Assembly (NCBI GenBank): GCA_007116145.1
Contig: SKJB01000066.1
Span: forward strand, 1 to 58,301
DNA length: 58,301 nucleotides
Source: Limnochordia bacterium
GTDB taxonomy: Bacteria; Bacillota; Limnochordia; Darwinibacteriales; DTU012
Direction of reading: 5' to 3'
In this document: positions 35,512-44,679 of the stretch, one piece after another
How positions within the stretch are numbered: the first letter of the stretch is position 1
Layout: each line of letters opens with the position of its first letter
Position numbers and translations under genes: made by a program
Notes under the pieces: generated by a model
What the model saw: only the letters and a program-made list of their open reading frames with translations
Databases searched by the model: none
Told to the model about the DNA's origin: nothing

Positions 35512-36972
35512 TTATCGTCCCATTGTTCCTAGGCGATTAATAATTACATCTAGTGTTTCATCCATCATGGTCATAATCCGTGCTGCTGCTGTGTAAGCAT
35601 GTTGAAAACGAATCATATCTGCCATCTCCTCGTCTAAACTAACACCCGAGACTGATTCGCGCAAACCTTGGAGATGATTCACCAATATCCCACCATTGTC
35701 CAACATTACTCTGGATTCTTGCGCTTTAACCCCAAGCCGCGAGATAATCGAGTTAAAGCTATCGGCGAGTGTTGTACCACCTTCTGCGATAGTATTATAG
35801 CGTAACCCTGCTATCTCTAGTGCTATCTCTCCATTACCAACCACCGTTTTGCCGTCAAGCTGATGAGAACTTGCCGCAATATCACGTGCCGAGGGCACAC
35901 GGAGACGAATCGATTGACTTGCATCGTCATTAGGACCAATTAGCTGCCCATTTTGCCCACCCGCAATGGCAAAGAAATCTTCACCCTGTTGATCGTTTAG
36001 TGTGTACCCTTTGCGATGCATGGCATTTACGGTATTGAAGACATCAGCCGTCCACTGGTTTAGATCCTGAATAAATCCTTGCATTTCCTCATCACGAAAA
36101 TGCAAAATCCCGCCTAATTCGCCACCAGTAATATTTGCAGGGATCTCAATTCCAGGCCAAATCACTTCCACCCGATCATATTTAGGGTTGACATCTTCAT
36201 TGCTAAGCTTCACGCTCAAGGGAGATACCTGATTACGTTGCACCAATGTGGTGCCACCAACAGAGACCATCACCATGCGTGTTTGATCCTCTACCACTTC
36301 AATATTCGTAATCTCTGACAATCGTTGAAGCAGCTCATCTCGCTTATCCAGTAGATCATTAGGATTATTTCCAGATGATGTTACTTTACCTATTTGATCA
36401 TTTAACTGAGCTACCCGATCGGCTAAAGAGTTAATTTCGTTAACTTTAATGGAAACAACGCTATTCATGTTATCTCGTAATCGCCCTAATTGCGAACGGG
36501 CATGGCGAACTGTTTCTACGAGAACTTCTGCTCTTTGTAACACCACTGCACGCACAGACTCATTATCAGGATGCTTGCTCACTTGCTGCATGGAATCCCA
36601 ATACATATCCAGCGCGTGATGAATATTGTTTTCAGATGGTTCATTAAAGATGAGTTCCACTTGCTCTAACCCATCTTGCATTGACTGCCAGTATCCATGA
36701 TTGTGGTTTTCTTGCCGCAAACGCATTTCGACAAACTCATCGCGCATACGAGTGACTTGACTAATCTGCACTCCAGTACCCATTTGTCCATTATGAGGAT
36801 TATTACCCAACTGAGGAGACGGATAGGGTTGGCTGGCTGTGTGTATAGCCTTTTGCCGGGCATAGCCCGGGGTATTCGCATTGGCAACGTTGTGCCCAAC
36901 AATGTCTAGAGAGCGTTGTTGGGCTTGAAGAGCGCGCCGTGCAATCTCAATACCACTAAATGTTGTCCGCAT
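35512..36972 (-). CDS. flgK: FlgK, hook-associated protein 1
   Basis: A 486-residue FlgK that joins hook to FlgL. It starts with the rod/hook-type motif (IARRALQAQQRSLDIVGHNV, ANANTPGYARQ) and ends with the typical EEMADMIRFQHAYTAAARIM segment. Length is within the family range. Two bases from flgN upstream. Part of the flgM-flgN-flgK-flgL-DUF6470-fliW-csrA operon. Confidence 0.97.
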   Translation of the reverse strand: MRTTFSGIEIARRALQAQQRSLDIVGHNVANANTPGYARQKAIHTASQPYPSPQLGNNPHNGQMGTGVQISQVTRMRDEFVEMRLRQENHNHGYWQSMQDGLEQVELIFNEPSENNIHHALDMYWDSMQQVSKHPDNESVRAVVLQRAEVLVETVRHARSQLGRLRDNMNSVVSIKVNEINSLADRVAQLNDQIGKVTSSGNNPNDLLDKRDELLQRLSEITNIEVVEDQTRMVMVSVGGTTLVQRNQVSPLSVKLSNEDVNPKYDRVEVIWPGIEIPANITGGELGGILHFRDEEMQGFIQDLNQWTADVFNTVNAMHRKGYTLNDQQGEDFFAIAGGQNGQLIGPNDDASQSIRLRVPSARDIAASSHQLDGKTVVGNGEIALEIAGLRYNTIAEGGTTLADSFNSIISRLGVKAQESRVMLDNGGILVNHLQGLRESVSGVSLDEEMADMIRFQHAYTAAARIMTMMDETLDVIINRLGTMGR

Positions 36973-36974
36973 GG

Positions 36975-37421
36975 CTACACCTTCCGATCGAAAAAAGATC
37001 GACTACTTGTCGTCGGACCTTGACGAGCATAAATCTTAGGCCCAGTATCGACAATAAGACTAAGACTGTATTGAACAAACGCTAAAGACTCATGAAGTAA
37101 CTGTTCATTTGTCGCATTAAGGCTTTCTAATGCTACTGTATTTTTGCGTAATGAGCCTGTTAACTCACTAAGTTTTTGATCGTTGGTTTTCTCTAGCCAT
37201 TCAACCAACGTTTGCCCTGAAGCTACCACATCAAACAAGGACATCCGTTCCACTTCAAGCTCCTGAAGCTCCTTAACGATTTCTTGTTCTTGTTTGGCGA
37301 TGGCAAACACAGTATCCGCCTCCCGGATCATACTACACTTTTCTGCTCCGAGAGCCAACAGGTTTGTAATTAGTTGATTCTGTTGCTCAAGTGTGGAAAT
37401 TAATGCTTGATATACTTCCAT
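36975..37421 (-). CDS. flgN: FlgN family flagellar export chaperone
   Basis: A 148-residue helical protein with the FlgN pattern (LISTLEQQNQLITNLLALGAE, EQEIVKELQELEVERMSLF, LRKNTVALESLNATNEQLLHESLAFV). FlgN holds FlgK and FlgL for export. It is placed between flgM and flgK with two-base gaps, as expected. The ribosome site (CAGGTG) is modest, suggesting coupling to flgM. Confidence 0.88.
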   Translation of the reverse strand: MEVYQALISTLEQQNQLITNLLALGAEKCSMIREADTVFAIAKQEQEIVKELQELEVERMSLFDVVASGQTLVEWLEKTNDQKLSELTGSLRKNTVALESLNATNEQLLHESLAFVQYSLSLIVDTGPKIYARQGPTTSSRSFFDRKV

Positions 37422-37423
37422 AT

Positions 37424-37705
37424 CTACACCTGCTGCTTTAAATACTCTAATATGCTAGCAGCAATATCTTCACTGCTAACTTTATAGGTACCCGAATCGA
37501 CCCGTTCTTTTATCTCTAGTGTTTTACCACTTGTTTCCTCTTGAGCATATACCTGTTGGAATATGGCGTTTAACTCTTTACTTTCATTCGACAGAGTTAC
37601 CTTGTCCGATTTCATTGCCTGGTTTTGTTGCTTACGATTTACTCTACTTTGATCCTGATAAAGCTGGCTAATACGATGGACTGGTTTGTTGCCCGAAATG
37701 TACAT
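37424..37705 (-). CDS. flgM: FlgM, anti-sigma-28 factor
   Basis: A 93-residue FlgM. The unstructured N-terminus (SGNKPVHRISQLYQDQSRV) is followed by the conserved DKVTLSNESKELNAI segment and a helical sigma-binding C-terminus (VDSGTYKVSSEDIAASILEYL). It holds sigma-28 inactive until hook completion allows its export. GGAGG lies eight bases before ATG, and a sigma-28-like promoter (37730-37757) lies immediately upstream, giving feedback on its own gene. Confidence 0.93.
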   Translation of the reverse strand: MYISGNKPVHRISQLYQDQSRVNRKQQNQAMKSDKVTLSNESKELNAIFQQVYAQEETSGKTLEIKERVDSGTYKVSSEDIAASILEYLKQQV

Positions 37706-37729
37706 ATAATGTACCTCCCCTCACTCTAT

Positions 37730-37757
37730 ATATCGACCACACTATCCCTAACCTTTA
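37730..37757 (-). promoter_or_regulatory. Sigma-28-like promoter of the flgM operon
   Basis: Minus strand: TAAA (37754-37757), 16 bases, GTCGATAT (37730-37737). The spacer is one base longer than ideal, but the -10 matches seven of eight positions of GCCGATAT. Confidence 0.6.
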
Positions 37758-37760
37758 GCA

Positions 37761-38165
37761 CTAATTATCGGAATCGCGTTTACGAATAGATTCTAAGGAA
37801 TGAATCTTCCCTGAGGATGGCGGTGTAACGACTTTTTCTTGCGGTGCTGTTGGCTCAACAGGGCTTAGTTGGGACTTACATTTAGCACAAACCCGCCCAT
37901 TCTGGATCAGTGCTTGGCAAACACCACAACGTCGCACAGCGTCGGATGGGAGTACATTTAGCCGCCCTTCCTTGATAAATTCATCGACTCTCTCATAACT
38001 TACTCCCGTATCTTCCACTACCATTTGAATCGTTGCACCCGTGTTGCTCTGGAGATACTGTTTGACCGCTTTAAAGTCAACTTGACGTTTTCTCTGACAT
38101 TGGGGACACTCTTTACTCGTAGGATGAGCATACACTCTATTACATTCTTGACAGTTACGTAGCAT
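37761..38165 (-). CDS. YvyF-type flagellar operon zinc-ribbon protein
   Basis: A 134-residue protein of the TIGR03826/YvyF type. N-terminal zinc ribbon (CQEC ... CPQC, residues 4-20), a middle winged-helix-like segment (VKQYLQSNTGATIQMVVEDT, SYERVDEFIKEGRL), and a second zinc ribbon (CGVC ... CAKC, about 81-97), then a Pro-rich tail. In B. subtilis yvyF lies at the same place between comFC and flgM. Probably a regulator; function not established. It overlaps comF by 11 bases. Confidence 0.85.
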   Translation of the reverse strand: MLRNCQECNRVYAHPTSKECPQCQRKRQVDFKAVKQYLQSNTGATIQMVVEDTGVSYERVDEFIKEGRLNVLPSDAVRRCGVCQALIQNGRVCAKCKSQLSPVEPTAPQEKVVTPPSSGKIHSLESIRKRDSDN

Positions 38166-38832
38166 TTACATTCCCTCCCAACCCCTTTAGGGATAAACTT
38201 TTGGCCACAAATAAACCTCTTGGTACGGCTCCATATCCTGCGATTAATGATGCAATCGTTTGAACCGTTGTCCCGGTCGTGAAAATATCGTCAACAATTA
38301 GTACCTGTTGTCCTAAAAGGACCTTAGCATCTGTAATCATAAATGCCTGTTGCAGGTTCTTTCGTCGCTCTACAGGACTGAGATCGCTTTGTGGTTCTGT
38401 ATCTCGAATGCGAATCATCCCTTGATAAATGGGACGCTTCCAGACGCGGATCATACCGTCAGCTAAAACCCTCGCCTGGTTAAAACCACGTTTACGAATA
38501 CGGTTAGCATGGAGCGGAACAGGTAGTATCCATCTCACCCCTTGCAACGCCGCTTCTTCCTGACAAGCTAACCCTAAAATCATTCCCAATACGAAAGCTG
38601 CTTTGTAGTTTCCTTGATACTTTATTTCTCGCAGTAACTCCTTCATACGGTTCTGGTATACTCCAACCGCATAGCAAGGGATGCCAGATACTTGTAGTAC
38701 GCGCAATCTTAGTTCTAATTGAGCTAAACAAGAGCGACAACCCGGTAGTCCCTCGTCAATGATCTGCTGTTGACAGAGATCACATACAAAGGGCGATGGA
38801 GCGAGCAACTCAAGAAAATCCTGCCATAACAT
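38155..38832 (-). CDS. comFC: ComFC family phosphoribosyltransferase-like competence protein
   Basis: A 225-residue ComF protein. N-terminal zinc ribbon (CDLC ... CRSC, about 19-35) and a C-terminal type I phosphoribosyltransferase fold with the PRPP loop VLIVDDIFTTGTT (about 176-188) and RKRGFNQA (about 122-129). ComFC works with ComFA in DNA uptake during natural transformation. It starts two bases after comFA; comFB, found between them in B. subtilis, is absent. GGAGGAG precedes the ATG. Confidence 0.92.
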   Translation of the reverse strand: MLWQDFLELLAPSPFVCDLCQQQIIDEGLPGCRSCLAQLELRLRVLQVSGIPCYAVGVYQNRMKELLREIKYQGNYKAAFVLGMILGLACQEEAALQGVRWILPVPLHANRIRKRGFNQARVLADGMIRVWKRPIYQGMIRIRDTEPQSDLSPVERRKNLQQAFMITDAKVLLGQQVLIVDDIFTTGTTVQTIASLIAGYGAVPRGLFVAKSLSLKGLGGNVNAT

Positions 38833-38834
38833 CG

Positions 38835-40568
38835 CTACTCCTCCCGCAATAACCCTTGCTGCTTGGCTTGGGTATTTAAGTACTCAATCTGTTGTATGGC
38901 TTGCGTAATCCCTGCTGTAATCGTATTGCCAACAAACCAGACAGAGCCCCTAGGTGATTGTGCTGTACGACCAACACGACCAGCTATCTGCACCAATGTG
39001 CGTACATCAAAAATTGGATGATCGGAGTATAAGGCCATAACCTGTACTTTGGGGATCGTTATGCCTCGTTCCATAATTGAGGTAGCCACCATAATCTGAA
39101 ATTTTCCACTGACTAATCCTGTGCGTTTCATCTCTCGCTCAGGGTCTCCCCCATAGCAAAAACAAACAGGTACAGATAGTACTGACTGCAAATACTGCCC
39201 CACTTGCTTAGCAGCTGCCACAGTTGGTACAAAAACCAAATAAGGCTGTTTAGACTGGGCAAGAACGGCGACAACCTCTTGCGGCATGGACCGTTGCACT
39301 ACTTTGTCCCAGTGGGGTAATTGTACTTGCCAAAATCTGGGAACTGGTAGTGGATGGCCATGATAACGAGCTGGAATGGTTACTAATCCTTTAGCGCTCG
39401 GGCACTTGATGGGTGTAGCTGTCATTTCAATTAATTTGCCACCAGGAACTAAGGAACGAGTAAGTCCATATCTAAGCATTTCTGAACCGTGATAGGGAAA
39501 GGCATCGACTTCGTCAAGAATCACTAAGGAAAATCGTTGATAGAAACGTAATACTTGATGCGTCGTAGCCACGACTAGCGCACCCTCACTGTACCAATGG
39601 CATCCAGCAAAATGCTGCGCAACCCGCGTGGTTGGAAAGCTCTCTCTGAGTCGAACGGCTAATTCCTGCACCACATCTCGGCGCGGAATAGCAAACAAGA
39701 CTTGACCACCACTCTCAAGCACTCGGTCAATCGCCTGGAAGGTAACTTCGGTTTTTCCCGCACCACAAGCAGCCCAGACAAACATTTTTGGTTTATCACT
39801 ATCTAAGAACTCCATTAACTCGTTGCTTGCATTTTGTTGGGCAGTTGTCAGCTCATATTTTAACACAAGGTTAGACGCCAGCGCACTCTGCCTTGGACTA
39901 GGGAGCTGTAGGGCAAGGGGAATTGTAGTCAACAATCGGCTACACCCACGCACTTCACCCAACCCTTCACAATGAACACAAATCGGACAATCTGATCGTC
40001 CGCATTGCCAACATGGTCGTGTTTCTTCTACGAAAGCGTTACAACGAACACAGCGATGTACACCCCAACGTTCATGAACAATCCCTGGCCACCAGCGAAC
40101 TAGACCCTTCTGGTGTCCAATTTCCAATCCATACCTCGCATTCTCAGGCCAAAAACCCCTTTCCCGCAGCTTCTCAAATAGCTGACTATCAAGGAGAATC
40201 CGTCCACTAAGTAGTGCTTGAATCTCTGCAACCAGTTGCGTTTGGCTATCACTCGTTCGATCACTATAGGATACAGGTATATGCTTAATCAATAAAGGAA
40301 ATCCTGGATATGAAACCTTAAACTTCCTTAGCAACCAAACCAGTAACGTTTCTTTGCTAACACAAAGAAACCAACCCCGAATTACTTTGCCGAAAGTAGA
40401 ATGTAGTAATTGTTCTCGCAAAAAATATACTTGATCCATCGGTAAAGGTGGAGTTAATATTACAAGTTCACCCTCAACGGTACGCTCTAACCATTGCGGA
40501 TTTTCTGTAAAATCATACGTCACTTGACTGTTTTCCGCTATCTTTGCAAAGAGTTGTAATTTTGCCAC
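38835..40568 (-). CDS. comFA: ComFA, DNA-uptake helicase
   Basis: A 577-residue DEAD-box translocase that drives transforming DNA through the membrane. It has the ComFA zinc finger (CVRC ... CWQC ... CPIC ... C, about 173-209), Walker A ACGAGKT (about 267-273), DEVD box (about 352-355), and a C-terminal helicase domain ending with VQIAGRVGRT. I prefer GTG 40568, seven bases after GGAGG; a frame from ATG 40601 has no ribosome site. It is the first gene of the comFA-comFC-yvyF group leading into the flagellar genes. Confidence 0.93.
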   Translation of the reverse strand: MAKLQLFAKIAENSQVTYDFTENPQWLERTVEGELVILTPPLPMDQVYFLREQLLHSTFGKVIRGWFLCVSKETLLVWLLRKFKVSYPGFPLLIKHIPVSYSDRTSDSQTQLVAEIQALLSGRILLDSQLFEKLRERGFWPENARYGLEIGHQKGLVRWWPGIVHERWGVHRCVRCNAFVEETRPCWQCGRSDCPICVHCEGLGEVRGCSRLLTTIPLALQLPSPRQSALASNLVLKYELTTAQQNASNELMEFLDSDKPKMFVWAACGAGKTEVTFQAIDRVLESGGQVLFAIPRRDVVQELAVRLRESFPTTRVAQHFAGCHWYSEGALVVATTHQVLRFYQRFSLVILDEVDAFPYHGSEMLRYGLTRSLVPGGKLIEMTATPIKCPSAKGLVTIPARYHGHPLPVPRFWQVQLPHWDKVVQRSMPQEVVAVLAQSKQPYLVFVPTVAAAKQVGQYLQSVLSVPVCFCYGGDPEREMKRTGLVSGKFQIMVATSIMERGITIPKVQVMALYSDHPIFDVRTLVQIAGRVGRTAQSPRGSVWFVGNTITAGITQAIQQIEYLNTQAKQQGLLREE

Positions 40569-40660
40569 AACAGTGCCTCCATTTACTAACCCTTTGGACA
40601 TGATACTAGTATTAATTCACTACTGTCTCCAAAAATCCTGCATTTTTGTTTCAACTGTGT

Positions 40661-40690
40661 AGAAAACGACTCAGCGATGAGTCGTTTTCT
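40661..40690 (-). terminator. Perfect hairpin terminator after the LuxR/GerE-type gene
   Basis: AGAAAACGACTCA (40661-40673) pairs perfectly with TGAGTCGTTTTCT (40678-40690) around a four-base loop. The arms carry T4/A4 tracts so it can act on both strands; it lies six bases after the HTH gene stop and 92 before the comFA start. Confidence 0.75.
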
Positions 40691-40696
40691 AAGGAA

Positions 40697-40969
40697 TCAA
40701 TCAAGTACTACCAATCCATTACGGATTGCCAATAAAGCAATTTGCGTCCGATCATCCACGTTTAACTTGCGATAGATATTACTAACGTGATTCTTTACTG
40801 TATGCTTACTGATAAAGAGTTGCTTCCCTATTTCTAAATTTGTTAACCCTCTCGCTAGCAATTGTAATACTTCAAGTTCTCGTGGCGTCAGAATTTGCAT
40901 AAAAGCTGCTTTATTTGGTCCTTCCTCTACGGGAGGTAAGGAGACTGGCATATTTTTTTCCTGAGACAC
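40697..40969 (-). CDS. Stand-alone LuxR/GerE-type HTH regulator
   Basis: A 90-residue protein that is little more than a GerE/LuxR DNA-binding domain (about 25-88; [37 protein letters not shown]). There is no receiver or ligand domain; the first 24 residues are a short polar tail. GerE of B. subtilis, a late sporulation regulator, has the same build, but small solo LuxR regulators exist elsewhere, so a sporulation role is unproven. Start is GTG 40969 with a run of G eight bases upstream. It sits between the DUF192/tad genes and comFA and could govern either. Confidence 0.85.
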   Translation of the reverse strand: MSQEKNMPVSLPPVEEGPNKAAFMQILTPRELEVLQLLARGLTNLEIGKQLFISKHTVKNHVSNIYRKLNVDDRTQIALLAIRNGLVVLD

Positions 40970-41002
40970 AACGTAAGCCCCCCCGTCTAACCATTATGGT
41001 CA

Positions 41003-41371
41003 TTACATCGTATTCGCCGAGGGCTCTTTGTGTTCTTGGACAACAAGCAAATCCCCTAGTTGGGTATGCGAATAGGAAACGGTTCCTAGTGGCAGTTCTA
41101 ACACACTACGACTTCCGAGCTTAAGGGGACCGAAGCGATACGGGTTAAGAGTATGAATATGTATGATACGGTTTTCTTTATCTAAGTACAGAGCTTCACA
41201 ACTAAACCGCATACCTATACTATGCACAGATTGACAGGGTGTTAACAGTAGTCCTTCTCCAGATTCCAAACCTACTCGTCCTAACAACCCGCACAACCTC
41301 CCTCTAAACGTATGAGCCACCGTAACATATGAGCCTAACACGGTTTTCCTTGTTTGGTTTATTACTTTCAT
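41003..41371 (-). CDS. DUF192 family protein at the end of the tad locus
   Basis: A 122-residue DUF192 protein: GLLGRVGLESGEGLLLTPC, the SIGMRFSCEALYLDKENRI core and PYRFGPLKLGSRSVLELPLG are family motifs. No signal peptide is evident, unlike many exported members. Function of the family is unknown. I use ATG 41371 (GAGGAG nine bases upstream). DUF192 genes are often found beside tadC/flp genes, so a link with Flp pili is possible but unproven. Confidence 0.85.
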   Translation of the reverse strand: MKVINQTRKTVLGSYVTVAHTFRGRLCGLLGRVGLESGEGLLLTPCQSVHSIGMRFSCEALYLDKENRIIHIHTLNPYRFGPLKLGSRSVLELPLGTVSYSHTQLGDLLVVQEHKEPSANTM

Positions 41372-41406
41372 GTTAAATCGCTCCTCTACACTGTGCATAT
41401 GCTGAT

Positions 41407-42294
41407 CTATTGGAATGCATACATGAAGTTGATAGCAGCTGGTCCTAAAAGCACGATAAATAGTGTTGGAAATACAAAGATAACAAGGGGAAAGAGCATT
41501 TTAATCGGAGCTTTCATTGCCTGCTCCTCTGCTTTTTGCCGTCTTTGTCGGCGAATCTCTATGGCTTGAATCCGCAGCACTTTACCTATACTGACACCAA
41601 GTTGATCCGCCTGTACTATCGCAGCGACAAAACTTTGCAGATAAGCAACCCCCGTACGTGAGCTTAAGTTGCGCAACGCATCTCTTCGGGGCTTTCCTAT
41701 GCGGATCTCATGCAGAGTCCGCTTCAATTCATCGGCTAGTGGTCCATGTGACTTCTCTACGACCTTAGCAACAGCTCCGTCAAAGCCTAACCCTGCTTCC
41801 ACACTTACCGTTAGTAAATCCATTACATCAGGTATCGCAAGACTAATAGCAAGTTGCCGTTTCGCCACAAGTTGTCGCAAGTAGAAGGTCGGAGCCAACC
41901 AACTTACGATTGTAAACAAGCAGACAACCAAAAACGAGACAGGTAGAACGAGCAATACCAAGAACGTTAATCCTGTAAGCAGAAACTGGAGTGCGATAAA
42001 CTCGATTACCTGTAAATTTCCAGGGCTACCGGCCATTAGTAGTTGCTTGCGCAAGGTGTCTTTCGCTGATTGCGAGGTACGACCTACTAGGTGTTTGGCA
42101 CTCACTTGCAATACAGGCTTAAAGAGACGCTGAAATAGGCTACCAGTAAGAATTACATCACGATTTTGAATATCCTCCTGGGTAAACTGCATCATTCTGT
42201 CTTTCAGCAGCTTCCGTTGCTCTACAATACCGACGAGACCGAACAACAAAACAAGCACAGTGATAAAAGCAAGTACGGCAATTACAATGGGCAT
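41407..42294 (-). CDS. tadC: TadC, Flp pilus inner-membrane platform protein
   Basis: A 295-residue T2SSF/GspF-domain protein. Hydrophobic segments near the N-terminus (5-22), around 100-140 and at the end (about 265-290) flank the cytoplasmic GspF domain (about 155-275; LPDVMDLLTVSVEAGLGFDG, ADQLGVSIGKVLRIQA). With TadB it forms the platform on which CpaF drives pilus assembly. I use ATG 42294 (AGGAG nine bases upstream) instead of an in-frame TTG at 42303. Two-gene pair with tadB. Confidence 0.92.
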   Translation of the reverse strand: MPIVIAVLAFITVLVLLFGLVGIVEQRKLLKDRMMQFTQEDIQNRDVILTGSLFQRLFKPVLQVSAKHLVGRTSQSAKDTLRKQLLMAGSPGNLQVIEFIALQFLLTGLTFLVLLVLPVSFLVVCLFTIVSWLAPTFYLRQLVAKRQLAISLAIPDVMDLLTVSVEAGLGFDGAVAKVVEKSHGPLADELKRTLHEIRIGKPRRDALRNLSSRTGVAYLQSFVAAIVQADQLGVSIGKVLRIQAIEIRRQRRQKAEEQAMKAPIKMLFPLVIFVFPTLFIVLLGPAAINFMYAFQ

Positions 42295-42306
42295 TTCGCT
42301 CAACTC

Positions 42307-43269
42307 CTACACTTGGATACTTACAATCTTACGAATTAAGAGAGCAGCGATAACTTGACCAACGAACCCTAAAGCTAAAAAGAGTTGCCCTAACGTTTCG
42401 GTAAACAATACAGACAGATAGTCCGGATTAATTATGTAGATAAAGCACCCTATACAGATTGGCAATCCAGAAATCACTATTCCAGAAACCCGTCCTTGCG
42501 CTGTTAATGTTTGAATTTCTCCTTTAATTTTGATGCGTTCACGAATGGTTTCGGAAATACTATCGAGAATTTGTGACAGATTACCCCCAATTTGACGCTG
42601 AATCAATACCGCTGTAATCACAATATCCAAATCGTCACTCCCTACCCGAACAACCATAGCTTCCAAAGCGTGTTCCGTTGTCACACCGAGATTCATCTCT
42701 TTTAAAACCTTTGTAAACTCCTGAGCAATGGGATCTTCAGTTTCTCTAGCTACTAACTCCATGGACTGCAAGAAACTATAGCCAGCTTTCAAAGCATTTG
42801 CAATCATTACTAAGCATTCTGGTATTTGTGCCGATAATTTTTTCGTCCGTTTTACTTGACGCATCCGCAAGTAGAATTGGGGGAGGACAACGCCTAGCAT
42901 GGCAAGGGCAAAGCTAGATACTAAAGAATAGCCTAGCAAGACTAACCCTAACGGCATGAGGGCTAGCAACCCACTCAGCACGACAAATTCACTTGGCTTT
43001 AACGCAATAGCTGCTCGTGCTAGTTTAGTCTCTAATCGCCTAGATTGTTTTAAACCTAACGCTCCGCTAATACTTTCGAGAATGTTTTTACCGAGACTTT
43101 TTTTGGCCTGCTCACTAACTTCATCGCAATCAACCGCTGTGACCGCCGCTTGCGAAAAACCTGCTAATCGCTGACGCAATACCGTACTGCCATGCAAACG
43201 CATTAGAGTACAATATGTTATAAACGACACCCCGAAGAACACAACTCCCGTAATCAGGAATGGTAGCAT
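42307..43269 (-). CDS. tadB: TadB, Flp pilus inner-membrane platform protein
   Basis: A 320-residue T2SSF-domain membrane protein with the typical IPECLVMIANALKAGYSFLQ segment (about 152-171) and QIGGNLSQILDSISETIRER (about 228-247), plus four hydrophobic segments. Partner of TadC. Start ATG 43269 lies behind GAGGAGGGGG; a longer frame to 43308 would run into cpaF. Confidence 0.92.
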   Translation of the reverse strand: MLPFLITGVVFFGVSFITYCTLMRLHGSTVLRQRLAGFSQAAVTAVDCDEVSEQAKKSLGKNILESISGALGLKQSRRLETKLARAAIALKPSEFVVLSGLLALMPLGLVLLGYSLVSSFALAMLGVVLPQFYLRMRQVKRTKKLSAQIPECLVMIANALKAGYSFLQSMELVARETEDPIAQEFTKVLKEMNLGVTTEHALEAMVVRVGSDDLDIVITAVLIQRQIGGNLSQILDSISETIRERIKIKGEIQTLTAQGRVSGIVISGLPICIGCFIYIINPDYLSVLFTETLGQLFLALGFVGQVIAALLIRKIVSIQV

Positions 43270-43285
43270 GATCCCCCTCCTCAAT

Positions 43286-44656
43286 CTACCGGTTTTGTAC
43301 CCCACCAAACAAGTCTACAGGTAACTCCACTCCATAGTTACTAAATGTATCCATGAATTTGGGACGAATACCGGTGGGGCGTAGTCTACCCACGATGCTT
43401 CCTGACTCGTCAAACCCTCGTTGCTCAAAGATAAAAACATCCTGTAGGGTAATGATATCACCTTCCATACCCTGAACCTCAGTGATTTTAATAATCTTGC
43501 GACTACCATCTTTTAAGCGAGACTGTTGAACAATGAGATCAATTGCTGAGGCAATTTGTTCACGAATGGCACGCACAGGCAAATCCATTCCAGCCATTAA
43601 CACCATCGTTTCCAATCTTGCCAACATATCACGTGGAGTATTTGCATGCCCAGTGGTAAGTGATCCATCATGACCTGTATTCATGGCCTGCAACATATCT
43701 AATGCTTCACCCCCGCGCACTTCTCCAATCACCACACGATCCGGACGCATGCGCAAAGAGTTACGGACTAGATCACGGATCGTTATTGCACCTTTCCCTT
43801 CAATATTAGCCGGACGGCTCTCTAGGGATACAACATGTTCTTGTCGTAATTGGAGCTCGGCTGCATCCTCAATCGTAACAATTCGTTCATCTGTGGGAAT
43901 GAACGAGGAAAGCACATTGAGCAAAGTGGTCTTACCACTCCCTGTCCCTCCAGATACTACAATATTTAGACGTACCTTTACACAGGCTTCAATAAATTGA
44001 GCCATTTCCTTGCTCAGTGTACCAAAGTTGATGAGATCCTCAATCGTCAGAGGATCGGCAGAGAACTTGCGGATCGTTATGGTTGGACCGTTTAAAGCTA
44101 ACGGCGGAATAATCGCATTGACTCGCGATCCATCTGGCAAACGAGCATCTACCATCGGACTACTTTCATCAATGCGCCGTCCTAATGGAGCTACAATTTT
44201 CTCCATTATGTGCATCACATGATTGTTATCACGAAAAGCAACTTCACTCAATTCAAGTCTTCCTTTGCGCTCAACAAAGACTTTCTTCGGTCCGTTTACC
44301 ATTATTTCCGAGATCTCACTATCTCGAATTAGACAATCAATCGGTCCAAAACCCACCGCCTCATCAACAATCTCCGTCAGCACTTGTTGGGTCTCCGCTC
44401 GACTCAGATTTACTTGCTCTTCGGTAATCACAGCTTGGACAATATGCCCGATTTTATCTCGGAGTTCTTGGCGGCTTAAGTCCTGATCGAGTTGGGTTAA
44501 GAGCTTTGCATCAACTTCGCTCACGAGTTGCTCATGAATCTTTCCTTTTAGTCGACGCAGTGGATCAACACGGGGAGTTTGTTTGCTCTGTTCCTGGGGT
44601 TTAGCCTCTTGTTGTTGGGTCTGTTTTTTCTTTTCTAAACGACTAAGTAATGACAT
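43286..44656 (-). CDS. cpaF: CpaF/TadA, Flp pilus secretion ATPase
   Basis: A 456-residue VirB11-like hexameric ATPase that powers Flp pilus extrusion. N-terminal basic/Gln-rich tail (1-35), N-domain (about 60-200) and ATPase domain with Walker A GGTGSGKT (236-243), DERIVTIEDAAEL (256-268) and VVIGEVRGGEA (the Asp/His-box region). I use ATG 44656 (GGGGGAG upstream). Between cpaE and tadB as usual. Confidence 0.96.
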   Translation of the reverse strand: MSLLSRLEKKKQTQQQEAKPQEQSKQTPRVDPLRRLKGKIHEQLVSEVDAKLLTQLDQDLSRQELRDKIGHIVQAVITEEQVNLSRAETQQVLTEIVDEAVGFGPIDCLIRDSEISEIMVNGPKKVFVERKGRLELSEVAFRDNNHVMHIMEKIVAPLGRRIDESSPMVDARLPDGSRVNAIIPPLALNGPTITIRKFSADPLTIEDLINFGTLSKEMAQFIEACVKVRLNIVVSGGTGSGKTTLLNVLSSFIPTDERIVTIEDAAELQLRQEHVVSLESRPANIEGKGAITIRDLVRNSLRMRPDRVVIGEVRGGEALDMLQAMNTGHDGSLTTGHANTPRDMLARLETMVLMAGMDLPVRAIREQIASAIDLIVQQSRLKDGSRKIIKITEVQGMEGDIITLQDVFIFEQRGFDESGSIVGRLRPTGIRPKFMDTFSNYGVELPVDLFGGVQNR

Positions 44657-44679
44657 ATCCTGCTCCCCCTTAACCACGT

